A DNA stretch of 64,000 bases, from assembly GCA_963169105.1 (NCBI GenBank), contig OY720636.1, positions 136,205,747 through 136,269,746 on the forward strand, given 5' to 3'. The notes beneath the pieces are model-generated. The model was not told where the DNA came from and did not search any database. It was given only the letters and a program-made list of their open reading frames with translations. Numbering within the stretch: position 1 is the first letter of the stretch; the number at the start of each line of letters is the position of its first letter. Below are positions 44,830-57,903 of the stretch, piece by piece. Both the position numbers and the translations under genes were made by a program. The stretch is from Ceriagrion tenellum (Eukaryota; Arthropoda; Insecta; Odonata; Coenagrionidae).

Positions 44830-45041
44830 TGTTATGTATTTAATTTATGGCTATTAATTGTTAATTAAGTTGATTTAAGCTATTTTTGAACATTTTAGTT
44901 GGTTTGGTTAATTTTAGTATGTTTATTTATTTGTGTTGAATTCTTTTCCATTGTTGTTTGTTGTCGAGAGGGACCGGACGTCATTAATACAGCAGTGAAC
45001 CAAGAGGTAAGTCACTTAAGACATATTATTAAAACTTAACA
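44830..45041 (+). repeat. 3' LTR
   Basis: 212 bp, TGTTATG...AACTTAACA, colinear with 41576-41783 with scattered substitutions and a few small gaps. For the antisense ORF this LTR lies upstream, so any bidirectional promoter activity could drive it; that is inference. Confidence 0.88.
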
Positions 45042-45046
45042 GATTA

Positions 45047-48000
45047 TCGCATTTGATAAACTTTCACAGTCTTGCGTGCATGAGGCTGCACATCCGTGGT
45101 TACTTTCTCCACTGCTCGCCAAATAAATTTAAAGTGTACCGAAGCTCACTCCTTCCCCAACTTGACGTAAACCACATGCACGGCCACACACATCCTAGGT
45201 TAATGTGTGGTCGATCACCCGCAAAGGGAGCCATTTTTGCCTCTCGCCTTTGTTTTTGGGGCCGTCCAGGGGACACTCGCGGTTTTGGGGCCGAAGTAGC
45301 AAAGCGCAGGCCGTTAAGCCCACAACTTCCCCCTCACTCGAATCTCATAACTCAGTATCCCTCCCTCGCAAACACAAAATCATAGGCAATGCGCATCCAA
45401 CTGTGCGACCAATGAATTTCAAGTTGTTACTCACTGAAATCCCTTCATAATGCATGCGGAGAACGTGGTTTGGCCGGCGAGTGTGTGTTATGGTGGTTGA
45501 CAAATCTGGCGGTGAATTCTCGGCGAGAATTTCACATTAAAGCTCGAATAACCTATCGCCAACTGCAGTATTTCCTCAGAAAATCAAGTTTCAAAGGATT
45601 GAAAGGTAGAATAGGATTGAGGACCAGCTAATGATTTGCTGCTTGGCAAGGCTCTCAGTGATTTTTGTGCGTTAAATACTCAATATTTCCCTATCAAAAA
45701 AAAACTACAAAGCATGCAAGGAACAGTATCATGAACATCTTAAAATTTCACAATCACAAGCAAGTTGTGACTTCACTACACAGTGTCGCATACAGGAGTT
45801 AGTTCACATTTTTAAGAACGAAGCTGAGATGTTTACAGAAACGAGACGGCACAATCAAATTCCACGTTTTCACATGCTTATTATCAACAAAGTTTCTAAG
45901 TACCTTTCTTCTCATGCCTATGCTTTAAGCCCAGAGAGGGCCCTTTTTAGGGGGCTGTTAATACATGAGATAACGATTTAAATGCAATTTATTTTAATTG
46001 ACTGTCTTGTTACCTCAAAGGGACTTCAAATACTATTATTGATCCCCGTATCTTCATTTGAATTCAAAAGATATTGTTTTTATTCCTCACTCGTAACCTC
46101 ATTATCACTAAGAGCATCACTCATCCGTGCCTACTCTCAGATGATGCATGATGTGTCGATTGTCCGTATGCCAAGTGGATTAACCATGTACCACGTGTAG
46201 TTCGACAATAAGATGTGCCTTCTACATTTATGTGGTCTGCACACTCGTAAATATGGTTCTTCATAATGCGTCGTCAAATTATCATTTTGCACTTAGGACA
46301 ATAAACTGTAATAGTCCTCTAAATCTAAAATTAACTATTATAAATTTGGAGAGCTGCCACAAATTAGCAGCCTTCGGATGATTATGCTATAGGTAAAGGA
46401 ATATGTATAATTTATGCGTTTTTCCTTTTGTTTGGCATTATGATTATCCAAGTTTTCTGTTTTTATTGTTCCATTAAGCCTTTCATAAAATACGTTTGGG
46501 CTATCTCTATGGGACGGAAAAAGCGGTTTTATACCTAAAACCCTCTCCCAAAGTCAACTACGTCTCTATTCTAGTGATCTTTTCACAAAGGTTTACATTA
46601 CATCGCTTTTAGCCTAACATAATCTCATTTATTCTACATAAAGCTGAGAAAAAAGACGGGAAAACCAGCAGTTTAGCAGAGCATATACTTCGGAAATCGA
46701 TACACCGCCATGAGCTCCTATTGTAAAGGCTACATCGTACAATAAGTGCATTGGAATCCACAGCTACTTCTATCTGCAGATTGCCAGTTCATGAACAGGT
46801 AATCGAAACTTACTCGTTCTCTGAGTGACCGCGTATCCATGAACTGGGTCAACGAGTACACAATAAAATAATAACTGGCCGAACATCCGATCTGACGGCT
46901 AAAGTGGTACCCGACAGCTTACATACCTGAATGGTAATCCAGAGATAAAGGATGAATCATAGGAATAAATTGGCCATTTAATTCCTTCCCATATAGTCGT
47001 GTCACCCCTAGGGTCCATGGACTGGATGCGCACGAGTATATTTCGGAAAATATGTGTGTAAGTATGAATTTTCATAAGAGAGACATGGAGAAAGAAGAAG
47101 AAAGATGGATGGAAAAAGAAGAAGAAAGGATACATCTGGAAGCACTAGAATTAATAAAAGTATTTTTGAAATAATGAGACAACTGTCCATATTTCAATCG
47201 CTGGACAACGTGCTCTCTCTATTTCAAATGATTAAAACTTCATAATTTGAAGCTAGCGGACCTTCTCTCGCAAACTATCTTAAAAAAAATTATTTTTATG
47301 CTTATTTCTTCTCCAATTTTTATTCAATGGCCTCTTATTCACTTGCCAAAATCCCGTTAAAAATATTATGGTTCTTGATATATTATTTACCAGGTGCGAT
47401 TTTTTAGACGACGTAATTATACTCCTCATGGAGAAGTGCCAACCAAAGGTGGCCAAGCCAGAACAACCTGAAGCTTTTTTTTCGTGAACAAAACTTGCTT
47501 AAGTGGAACACTTAAAATACTTGGGAATATATTAGATAAAAATCCTATTTTACTGATCATATTAATTATATATACGACAAATTTATGCGTATTTTGTTAT
47601 AAATATCAAATCTAAAGTAATAAATGCCTCATAGGTTGAACAAAATTGATGTATCAATATTTAGTTTAAGCCGTAATACGCTGTCTTGACGGTTTCAGTT
47701 AGTACCAAGTCTACCTTGTTGAAGAAGGCGACCTTACAAAATAAAATTATTTTACATTTGATGGCTAAGGAGAAAAATGTGAATGAGATGTATAAAATTC
47801 TGTGTTTGTTGTCATTAACAAAATTGCATAAATGTGTTGATATTAGGCAACTTCTTTGGTAGCAAATCAGCGTAAAAAAACTTTCAATTCATTTTCAGAT
47901 CTACCACTCTCTCTCATACCTTTTCCCTTCTGATGGGGTGTGGACAACCTACCTCCTCCATCCATTCCGAATAAAAACTTATTGCTTTGTGAGCTCGCCA

Positions 48001-49693
48001 TCTGCCCGTTCCGGAGGCAGCAATGGTAATCGCGGCTCATCAAGAGCACATTTTTAACAATTTACAAGTAAGTCGAAAAAATTACGGGACCACATTTAAT
48101 ATTATGATTCTATTTATGCACTGGAGCTCACAATGATGGCAGAAGTGAAAATGACGCAAGAATTACTTTTTTGACTTTTTCCTTAGTTAAAGCATACTAT
48201 AGCAACAGTTTTCGGTACAGCATATGGGGTTGAATATTCTTTTCTAATGTTAGACTCGACGTGACAACTCGATTTCAGGGAGCAACATTTATAATTACAA
48301 GGAATGTATTAAGTCGTGTTTTGAAGAAAGTCAGTGTATTATCGAATTAGGACAAAATTTATAACATGCCATAAGGCTAAGAGTAAAAATAGCACTGAAT
48401 TTTTCCCTTTTATCCATAGATAATCACCGATGGGAACATGCATGTAGAGTTTTACGAAAATCTGCACGTAAAAACGAATAATAACAAAACGTAATTAGAG
48501 CTATGGGTGTCCCCTCAAGCCATGTTATTTAGAAACTTATGATAATTGTTACAAAGTATCTTGAACGTACGTTTTATCTAACGCTACAATCAAAACCACC
48601 TCTTCTAATGATATTTGTGGCATACTTCATCCTTGAAAATGGCGATTTTCAAATCGGCTCTTATGGGTAATGCTCAGATCACAGCAGATAAATGTCTGAT
48701 TAAGGTCATACTGTTTTAAGAAGTGTAAATTCCTAGTATCTTGAATAGAATAAAATAAAATCAATAGATCTTACCACCTGTTTCTTTAAGTAATTAGCGA
48801 GTTACTGCCGTAATTTAAGGCACGATATTGTAGTTCTATACTATTGGCACTGCCGTCGGCTCGTGTGCTCAGACCAATGTAAAAATTAAATATATTTTCC
48901 GGGAACTACATGCATATTTCGTATCTTAATTTTGATTTTCAATCAGAAGCCCGTTTGTGAAAGTTGGATGTTTTTAAACCAAGTATATAAAGACTTGAAT
49001 TTGAATTGACGTTGAATTTACTATTTATTATTCACTCACACAGTCGTGGTGAAAGCATCTTAAGGCCTCTGTTATACAAGTTGACGGTCAGAATAGCACA
49101 TAGCATATTGCTTCTGCACTGCTAGTCGCTAAAGTACAATGCAACCTGCAAGTAGCTCTGCACCATGCAACCCAGCTGATTTATCGATCGTTGAAGGAAG
49201 TTATGGAGTGACAACATTTTAGTATTTCGACTTATTGATATGTACTCAGTCCAGTAGTTGCCGTTAAGTGCTTATATTTTTTGTTTACTCTGATAGTAAA
49301 TAAAGGGCAAACGAATGACTAAAAAATGTTTGATGTTTAGGTACATCCAATTCTGGAAGAAAAGACAAAATCTGATGGCATAGTGACAACCACGCATATT
49401 AATAGACATAAGTAGTGGATTGCTGAGAGTGAGTGCGTCTGAGATGAAAGAAGATAATAAATCACGTTAAAAATACTTGAATAAAATCGAGTCAATATTA
49501 TAAATACCTTCAAAATATACAACGCACAATGAGCGCACTGAATGAGTGTTGAATTTGAATGGGACACACAGAGTCCTGAAAGAGGATTGAATATTGGGTG
49601 TGCAGTGGTAATTCCGGCTAGCAGCGTAACTAACCATCCAAATGCCATGGACTACATTTGTAGCAATGCTCGACAACCGATGCCGCTCTGCTT
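45047..49693. other. Intergenic, no gene recognised
   Basis: 45180-45520 is a GC-richer patch with two overlapping plus frames (110 and 81 codons) without domains. The remainder is AT-rich with short chance frames only. Confidence 0.5.
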
Positions 49694-52600
49694 AATGGCG
49701 CGAATAGCCTCCGCTCAGTCGCGGGGAGAGGTGACTGATTTCCTCGGCTGCCCAGCTGATTGTTAAGTTACTCTGACAGCTGTCTATTGTAGTCGTTTCC
49801 AGTTGTTGTCACGTCCCTCTACGAGTGTCTCTCCTAGCTGCTCTGCCTAGTACCTCAACTAGTCGCCTAGTGTTACAGAGACCTAAGAGCTGAATTCGTG
49901 TGGCGCGAGAAAGAAGCAAATGGGCGGGCAGAAGCGTTAAAGCGATTATCGCGAATCATTGAGAGAAAATTTAAATAACTTTTAAAGAAAGTCGTAAAAA
50001 AAAATCTTTGCCGGCAATTCATAGAGTACATATGTTTACATGTCGGAACTAACCATTCATGTAGTAATTAAATTATGCAGGAATACATTTTAAAATTTCG
50101 TCTTAGTTGAGGAATTGTTGTGACTTCACAGCGTGAATGCTCATTGCGTGAATTTTGAATACCGCGTGTGAATTCACAGCGCGGTTTTCAATATTTAAGC
50201 GCACTTCATATGTAAAAACGTGCATTTTTATTCGGAACGATACCTTTTTTTCCTGCATAGTAGGACCTTCGTCTGTAATTTCTCAGACGATGGGATGGAT
50301 TCCATCAGAACTTTTATTACTATAAAAAAGAAAACTCTAATCACTTCCAAACCTTTCATATTCAAGTGAAAATCACCAATTAATATGAGTTTATACACGG
50401 AATTATCCCTTAAAATTGGTTAACCACCATTGTAATAATATGAAACGTATTACCTCGCTTTCATGAGAAAATCTGTACATATAGATTCAAATGTATGCGA
50501 AATATATCCCAAGGGCCATAAATATACGAATTAATCGGTCACGAGCAATATTTTTCACTTTAATCTACGCATTTTTTTAATAAGTACACGAAAGTAAAGT
50601 TTCACGCAAATCTGTACTTAGAAGAAAATCGCTCGGACCATTTTTTAAGCATGAAGGAGATCGGGAAAATGTGCACCGCTTAACGGTTCGGGGAGCAGAA
50701 GGTGCCGAGTAGATGTGTGAAAGTGAGGGCCGGCAATAAAACCAATCATACCCACGCAAGGCCCGAAAGTTCGCGAATGTTCACACTCAGGCGAGCAAAG
50801 GCTGTCCACAAGGCAGCGTAATGTTTGTTGTGCGCCCATTTTCAAGGTTTCTTTCACCAATACACAACTTGTCTATCTGTGATCCTCAAGCCGGAAAGCA
50901 TTCAGAAAACAAAAAGGTGAATCTTCAAAGGACACCTTAAAAAAATTAGTGGTTTTTCGAAACCGAATGAATCAGTATAAATTAGGAGGCTTTGCAACGA
51001 AATAGGTTATGCCACACTAACTTTGATGTATATTAACACACACAATAGTCTTCATCCCTATTCTTCTAAGGATATTATAATATACAACGCTTCTTTGATT
51101 ACGATTCTATTTGCGATCCCTTGATTATCTTTTATATAATTTCTTATTTCTTTATGATATGAGAGAATATTATAGATATTTTGAGACAACATTCAAATAA
51201 TGTCCCATAAATTTTCTTTTCTTTTTATTCCGCGGTGGAAGGCTGTAAAACATTTTATTCTGTTTTGACTGCAATGATTGAATTGGATATCGTTCTGTGT
51301 GCATGGGCATATGACTGTAAATTTAATAAAGTAAAATAAAAATATATCAGAAATATCTTTCATATGCGAGCAAATAAACAAATATATTGTGGGTTTAAGG
51401 GGAAAATCTAAATAACTACAAAATCAGAAAGGGAATGTCTAAGAAAAGAGAGGGGAAAATTGGAAAATATAAATCGAAATAATCGAAATCTTCATCGAAA
51501 ATAATCACTAAGCCTTCTGCGAAACTATCCAGAAAATTTCCGATTCAGCGGACATTTAGAGCGACCGACGAGTTAGCGCCTCGACAAAAACAATCTACAT
51601 CACTCGCTCTTCTTCCTTCCAATGCTTTTCCTGTCACTATGAATTTAATGAGCTCGTTATGCATTAATTGATGATCAACGAGTTCAATTTTTCTGGAGTG
51701 AATGGCTTATGGGGACGATTTTCTTTCACCTACTTCTTCCAATACTTCATTTACTCATTTTTTTTCCTCATGAACCAACTTTATTTTGCAATAATCCTCT
51801 AGAAATCTATCTCGGCTGCCTAGAACTGATTCATGAAGAACTTTATTCTTGAATATTTAATATGAATATTCCACAACCACACATAAGCACGCTCTTCACA
51901 AAAGTCTCCACTAATCGTTTCCTTATGTCACTTGAGAGTAGCTGATTATCAAGAGGCTTCACTTTCTTTGTAATCTTAGTTTACTAAGGAAATCCTTCTC
52001 CTAACATCTTTTATGATTGATACTTTTATTTTCAATGGCTCTTTGAAAGCCAAAGTAGCAGAATTCTTTGACTTGAACAAAGGTTAAATTTTCAATTAAA
52101 ATGTATTAGGGAGAAAACTATTAAACACTGCTATAGTATAACCTCCTAGTTAAAATGAAATTTAATTTCACAACATAACGTATCTATTTTTAGAAAGACA
52201 AATGAGGTGGTACAAGTTTTATCGGACGTAGCAGCAAGTATATTGTAACAAATGACAGTTTTCGGAGTAAAGTTCAAATCCTTATGCGCAAAACCAATGC
52301 AAAAAATACGCTATGTAGAGTTTTTTCTTCAGAGTTTTTCGGGGGTGACATTTAAGAGTCGGCGATGTTTCGCTCAGTATGCCATGACCGCCCTAAAGGC
52401 CGAGATGAAGTACCAAAACCGCGAAAAACTGCCGGTAAACTAAAACCCCTACCCTCATCTTTCCATAAAGACTCAAGTGACGTCAGCAGCGGTTACCTCC
52501 ACCACATAGCCCCAAGAAATAACCAACAAGCCAATGCTAATGCTATTTCGCATCACTTTGCTTCTATTGACATTTTAAAATCACAGCAAAACTGGCTCCT

Positions 52601-53119
52601 TGTTTTGCAACATGCAGGAAGACAGAGGTGGTTAACGTGAGTTCGTTGCCAGGGATAGAGTGAAGGTACCGTATGCACTATGTTGGGAGGACTGCACCAC
52701 CAGTGACGTAGGAAGACGATTCCACAGCATAGAGGGGTATTATTGGGTAAGAGCAGGAGATGAAGAGTCATGCTCGATTACGATCGACGTTCCCTGACGT
52801 GATGGGAACGTACGACGGCGTTCAGTTTTCCATGGGCGTGATACCATCAAGGAGGAGAGTATTAACGATTGACTAACATTGCCCATTGCTGACCGTTTTT
52901 GTTAATTGAGTTAACTAAACGGTTGTTATGCAACTGTGTGAATTTACATTTTAAATTTTTATTCAAATAAACCGAAAAACACCAACAATACTGCATCATG
53001 AGGATTAATTTCATTTTGTGGTAAAGATAAAAATTAATATGGACAATCTGGAAATGAAACTTGGCGATAATTGAACAAATGTTCTCTTTAGCTCGTAGGC
53101 TTCCGCGGATGCAGTGTTG
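49694..53119. other. Intergenic, no gene recognised
   Basis: 49690-49930 and 50640-50830 are GC-richer. A 91-codon plus frame at 52365-52640 has coding-like composition (VSSGYLHHIAPRNNQQANAN) but no recognised domain and no clear splice context. The rest is AT-rich. Confidence 0.45.
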
Positions 53120-53298
53120 ACTGTTTCTTTTCTCGGGATTCATTCCACGATGTATGTATTGTGAAAACAGTATTTCGCTGGTCCTCCTGCCAGCTTCATC
53201 ATCAGTTCAGTTAACCTGATGAAGCTGGCAGGAGGACCAGTGAAATATTGTTTTCACAATACATACATCGCGGAATGAATCCCGAAAAAAGAAACAGT
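53120..53298 (+). repeat. Foldback hairpin A with hammerhead-like loop
   Basis: Arms 53120-53204 and 53216-53298 are about 95% complementary over some 82 bp with a 10-nt loop. The two arms differ by four substitutions and one 3-base indel. Near the loop, CTGATGAAGCTGGCAGGAGG then ACCAGTGAAAT gives CTGATGA, one base, a 5-bp stem (GCTGG/CCAGT), GAAA. Read on the minus strand, the other arm has CCAGCGAAA, giving a perfect stem, but three extra bases after CTGATGA. This is the arrangement reported for hammerhead motifs in Penelope-like elements. Confidence 0.75.
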
Positions 53299-53316
53299 TA
53301 AATGTTCTCTTTGATT

Positions 53317-53480
53317 GGCTGACATTGACGGAAATGTCAACGTCAGCCAATATCCGTCAATTCGTCAATATCCGTCCGTCAATATTAGCTCATCGTCCTT
53401 CGACGGCGCCGTCAACGTCCGGCCGTCGTAATTTGCACCATTCAATGAAATCAACAAACTTCTTGACCGCCACCGTCCGT
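53317..53480. repeat. CCGTCAA-rich segment with short hairpin
   Basis: GGCTGACATTGAC and GTCAACGTCAGCC (53317-53348) form a 13-bp stem with one mismatch around a 6-base loop. The following 130 bp repeat CCGTC/GTCAA motifs densely (ATCCGTCAATTCGTCAATAT and more). It is directly adjacent to foldback A and may be part of the same element. Confidence 0.55.
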
Positions 53481-55133
53481 TTCGGTCAAGAATCTTTGAT
53501 CATAATCCCGCCCTCATTCATATTCAGAATATTACGATATAATTTAGAATAAAATAATGTTATAAATTCGGTGACATATTCAAATGCAATAATTTTCCCA
53601 ATTAAAGGTAATTCATTTTCACATATCTATTCCTAAAATTGTGTAAAAGTCAACTTGTTAACTTGTAATGATTCTTTGTTTGTACATCTCCATAATGTCC
53701 TATTCCTCTAGAGGATTTTTTTCTAATATAAAGGAATTTGTTCCTCTCTACTTATTCTCAAGCTGTCGTTCGGTGGGTCAGTTCTTCTCAGATATTCCAC
53801 CGAGTCAATTTTTTTGAAAAACCAGCTATGTTCGACCAATGCATTCGACGCTTCATTTTGCGCGAGGCCGATTGCGTGTGATTCTGCTTAAAATCATCAT
53901 CGCCGGTCGTTCAAGATTTATGTAACGACTGCATTTTTAGATACATAGATTTATTACGTGTGAGTGCAATGCAGGAAAAATTGTTTATGCTGGGAAGCAC
54001 CTTACACGCTATTGCACGTCGCATCTACCCTAGCCCCAGGAGTGTTTTCCTCAAGGTTGTATCTCAAAGAAAAATATTTTTGTGCACACTCTCATGTAAA
54101 AATTTATGAGAGGAGAGTACCTTCCACCTCGCACTGGGTCGTAAACGAAGCGTCTGCATCCTCTATATCGGAAAAATGGACGAATGGCACTATATTTTCG
54201 CTGAAATCCTTCTCCTGCCTGGAGGAAGACGGGACGCCGCAGAGCGAAGGTTATATGGGACTCGAGGCATCGAATGCGAGTGTGCTTTCGAAAAACTCGA
54301 GGTTGTGTGCAAGGGACGGTAGCGGAGGGGTCGGGGGTGGGAGCAGAGGATGACCCAGTGGATAGCGACCTGGTGAGCCTGCATCCCTTTATTGCACCCC
54401 GCAAAGAAAATTGCCAACGCTTAACGACTACGTGGCTGAAACGCGAAAGGAGCTGCTTGCTGTGTATGGGGCGCGGCGGGTTGGGAGATTAGAGTCAAAC
54501 GCGGCAGCGTGGTGGGATGCCTGGTCGAATGGGATAAGAGCGTTCGAATGGGGTGAGGGTGGGTAGTCGAACGAGGTCGGGCGGGAGGGAAGATCTGGGC
54601 TTTGGTTTTAGCGTCGGGGGCGTGATAGTGGGATGAGTTGCGGCATCGCAGTAAGGGAGGAGTTGGTGGAAGAGCGTTATGATGCGAGATAATGCGAAGC
54701 GGCGAATGGCTGTAAATATGGCTGCGATAGAACACTACGCGGCGGTGCTTCCATTGGATTCGCTGGATAGAGGTATCCGCTACCGAAGGAGGTGAATCGA
54801 TAAATAGAGACTTCGTTAACTCGTCCCGAAATTAAATCTTCTTGCTTTAAAAAGCGACAAAAATTTTCTTTCTCATGCACTAGGCACCACTGTTCATGAT
54901 GCTTCATGTTCATTTCGCACAGTCGGCAGGTAATCGCTCTTAACGCCGTTTAAGTTTATATCAGGTGGGATCACGAGCCACGTCAAAATACGAGAATCCA
55001 GAGAGTGAATGAGATATATAGTTTTGTGTTACTATAGTATAGTTACTTTTGTGGTAAAGACCTCGACCGGACTTAAAAAGTAACTAGCAAAAAACTGCCA
55101 GCCTGGCTAGGAAATAGTTACACGATTTCACTT
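53481..55133. other. Intergenic; GC-rich patch 53990-54800
   Basis: The patch carries mutually overlapping frames on both strands (129 codons plus; 117, 104, 78 and 75 codons minus) with glycine-rich or threonine/proline-rich low-complexity content and no domain. G-rich runs lie on the plus strand at 54310-54680. Confidence 0.45.
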
Positions 55134-55556
55134 ATGTTGGCGCGAATGCCTTCCGCGAAGGGATAGGAGTCTTTATATACGGAGCCGGACTTGCGCGAAC
55201 TGGACGATAACGAATCCTTCTTCGCACGTTGGACCAAGAAAAGTATTTTATGAACTAGGTACTTTTCGAGCTACATTTGGAGAAACGTAGACTCACAGAC
55301 TGAAGTGTATGCAAGTATTAAAGTGTATGAAAGTCCGACCGGAGACTACGAGATATCTTTCGTACTTCGTCAGTATAACAGCAAGCAGACAAGAGCTAAG
55401 GTACTCTCGGTACAGTTACGGAAGGAAGCGTAGACTTGGGCTCGGCTTAGGGTTTAGCCTCGTTCAGCAGACCCCACTCAGAGCTCTGAAAAGATCGTTA
55501 ATCCCACAGTCCCTCAAATTCACCGAATATTGTGACCCAGGATACAAATTGTGACA
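55134..55556 (+). repeat. Possible solo LTR
   Basis: The segment begins TGTTGGCGCGAATG and ends GTGACA, has a TATATA at 55173-55178 with GC-rich sequence downstream, and is GC-richer than its surroundings. No target duplication is found (ACTTA against GGTAA), and no second copy is present. An 81-codon frame inside (55309-55554) has no domain. The call rests on form only. Confidence 0.25.
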
Positions 55557-57516
55557 GGTAAGCAACATTTCACGGAAGAAAGCTTTGACAGAATTGCCAA
55601 TGGTTATCACTGCAAGGGTAATACAGCACATATCACTGAACGCCTCAATATTCCTCATTAATTATTATGTGTTATATTAAAAGTATATGTTTCCTTACTC
55701 GTTCATATCTTCAAGATAAGGTACATTCAGACAGTTAACATATTTACTTACCGACAGTGGTAGCATAGGTGTACGTATCTATATGCAATATTAATAGACA
55801 AAATTGGAAAAATGCATGTTACCGTTTCGATTTCTTGCCTTGATGTAGCTTTTTAACATGTACCCTTGTGACACATGATATATATTTAATGTAACTTCAA
55901 TCCTTTATGCACAGATTTTCTTGAAAACGCGTAATGACATATTCAATATTACTTTAATGGTTTCTAACCAATGTGAAGGTATGCAAGTAAATGCAAGTAA
56001 AAAATATGGATTTACAGATGATTTCTGCTTCAATTATTCCGCGCCGTAAACCCGTCATAACAATGCTTTTGTGAGAAACAAAAATTTAAACTTACATTTC
56101 TTTCATCATTTTATGTTACAACATGTATGGTTATTCCCAACGCATGAATAGGAGTACTGAAGTGAAGTGTGGTTCAAAAAATGTTTCCACTTTCATGTAA
56201 ATTCATTAAAATGTGCCTTCGATGACCCATAACTACCGCTTCAGCCACCTTAAGAACTATGGAGAATGAAGATTTAGAAGGAATGAGTTTTCCAGCTTTT
56301 AGCTCTGAAATTTCTCAGTATGTACACTGCTTTAATGTGATACATTAATTGCGCAGGTCCTCTTTTACAGAATTCCTCAAAGGGACGGCAAATGTGCAAC
56401 TTTTTGATGAAACGACGAATGAGATAAGCCGGATAACCTCAATAAGTCGAAATCTTATTCAAATAAATTCAAAATTTTCTTAGACCAGCCATTCCTAAGA
56501 ATGTTCAGGTGATGATTTTAAACCTGCATTAAAGTGTCGCTTTAGCAGTTATAAACGAGTATCTTTGCTTTGGCCCGGAAATAGCTAAACTAATTCCTGG
56601 AGACGTGATGTTTTAATGGTTACGAAAAATAAGCAATGCAATAAATGCTCCAGACAAAAATTTTATTCGAACATAAAAAATTACGAGAAACCATGGCATC
56701 ACCACCCCAGGACGATAAAACATAAGACACTTGCACGAACGGCAGTGCGGCAACCTCCTCCGCAAGGTTCATGAACGTATTTTTTACTGACTATATCGCT
56801 TGTTACTTCAATATTTTCGATTTTGGTTGCCTCGAAGATAATAGCAAATTTTTCCCTAGTTGGTAAAGTGGCTTCACACGTTTATTTAGATTGATAATCA
56901 CTGTGTAAACAGGTTGTTATATTATTCATAACTAGCGCAGTTCAATTTTGAGGAACAAAGTGAATGCCTGGGTCCAATAGGCCTAAAAATGATGGCTTTT
57001 ATTCAACAGGCGTAGTCAAGGATCATGGGCTAAGACCCGTTCAAACAAAATAAAAACTATCTTTTATGCGAAGAAAAGTTTGAAGGGATATTTTTTCCCG
57101 CTGTATTGGGTGCTGAGAAAAAGAGAATTGGTAAGGAATTTCAGGAATATTTCCCAATGGAATTCATTTACTCATTCATTTTCACAGGTGGAGGAAGATC
57201 TGATGAGATTGAAATTGATATGGCTTGAACGAAATACATTGCAATGCTGGCAGCGGTAGAGGAACGAAATATAAAGTGCAGACTATATTTATCAATTATA
57301 TGGAAATCAATTCTTTTTGATGAAACGACTAACAGTGAGGGTCAATGAGTGCATGCCGCTCTATTAAGTATTACCGGAACTTTCACAACATTATATATTA
57401 TTTTATAAGCGTAATTGAATATGAAGACGGAGGAAGTTGGCTTAATATTAGAGGCTAACTTTTAATTCTAATACACTCCACAGTTTCAGGCTTCACTTCG
57501 TGTAAGTAAATAGTAC
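55557..57516. other. Intergenic, nothing recognised
   Basis: AT-rich; no gene or repeat family recognised. Confidence 0.5.
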
Positions 57517-57668
57517 CCATACTTAGATAATACAATTTTGTACTTTTCTACAAAATTTTATTTTGTTGAAATTCTTGTACCTGATGATGCCGCAAGTCGG
57601 TGAAACGCATTGTGCCAAACAAAATAAAATTCTGCGGAAAAGTGCGAAATTGTATTCTCTAAGTATGG
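57517..57668 (+). repeat. Foldback hairpin C with hammerhead-like loop
   Basis: Arms 57517-57568 and 57617-57668 pair over about 52 bp with some seven differences, three of which would be G-U pairs in RNA. Between them CTGATGATGCCGCAAGTCGG followed by TGAAACGC (57581-57608) gives CTGATGA, one base, a short stem (GCCG/CGGT), GAAAC. This is the most complete hammerhead-like core of the three foldbacks. Confidence 0.75.
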
Positions 57669-57903
57669 ATTTCAATTCGAAAACTACTCAGAAACTATTA
57701 AATATGTCAAAATATTTGCAACGCAGTAATCAATTTCTGTTCTTCCACTATTTCACCACGTAATTCATTATTTAATATTAATTTAATTTCGGTAAGGTGG
57801 GGTAAATGCGACCGCTAAATAGCATATATCAATTTTAACTGACTTTTGAACGTTTTCTAGGCAAGTTAAAAATGTGAAACTTAATGTATAAAATGCACGA
57901 GAA

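Larger units (their letters stand above)
41576..45041 (+). mobile_element. Gypsy-type LTR element with an antisense cargo ORF
   Basis: Two same-orientation repeats beginning TGTTATG and ending CTTAACA (41576-41783 and 44830-45041) bound a 3.0-kb interior. Directly after the first comes a primer-binding site complementary to tRNA-Leu, and directly before the second a polypurine tract. A decayed gag follows the primer site. No protease, reverse transcriptase or integrase is visible. The interior also holds a second polypurine tract with a truncated third LTR (42669-42737), and between it and the 3' LTR a 535-codon ORF on the opposite strand. Flanking 5-mers are GATAA and GATTA, an imperfect target duplication. 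The LTRs are only about four-fifths identical by eye, so the element is old or chimeric. It could only have moved with helper proteins. Confidence 0.82.

Noticed and set aside
49694..49930. LTR related to 55134-55556 (both start GGCGCGAAT.GCCT)
   Set aside because: Similarity is confined to about 25 bases at the start; no ends or duplication could be found.
54051..54735. Several 70-117-codon frames in a GC-rich patch
   Set aside because: They overlap on both strands and are glycine- or threonine/proline-rich low complexity.
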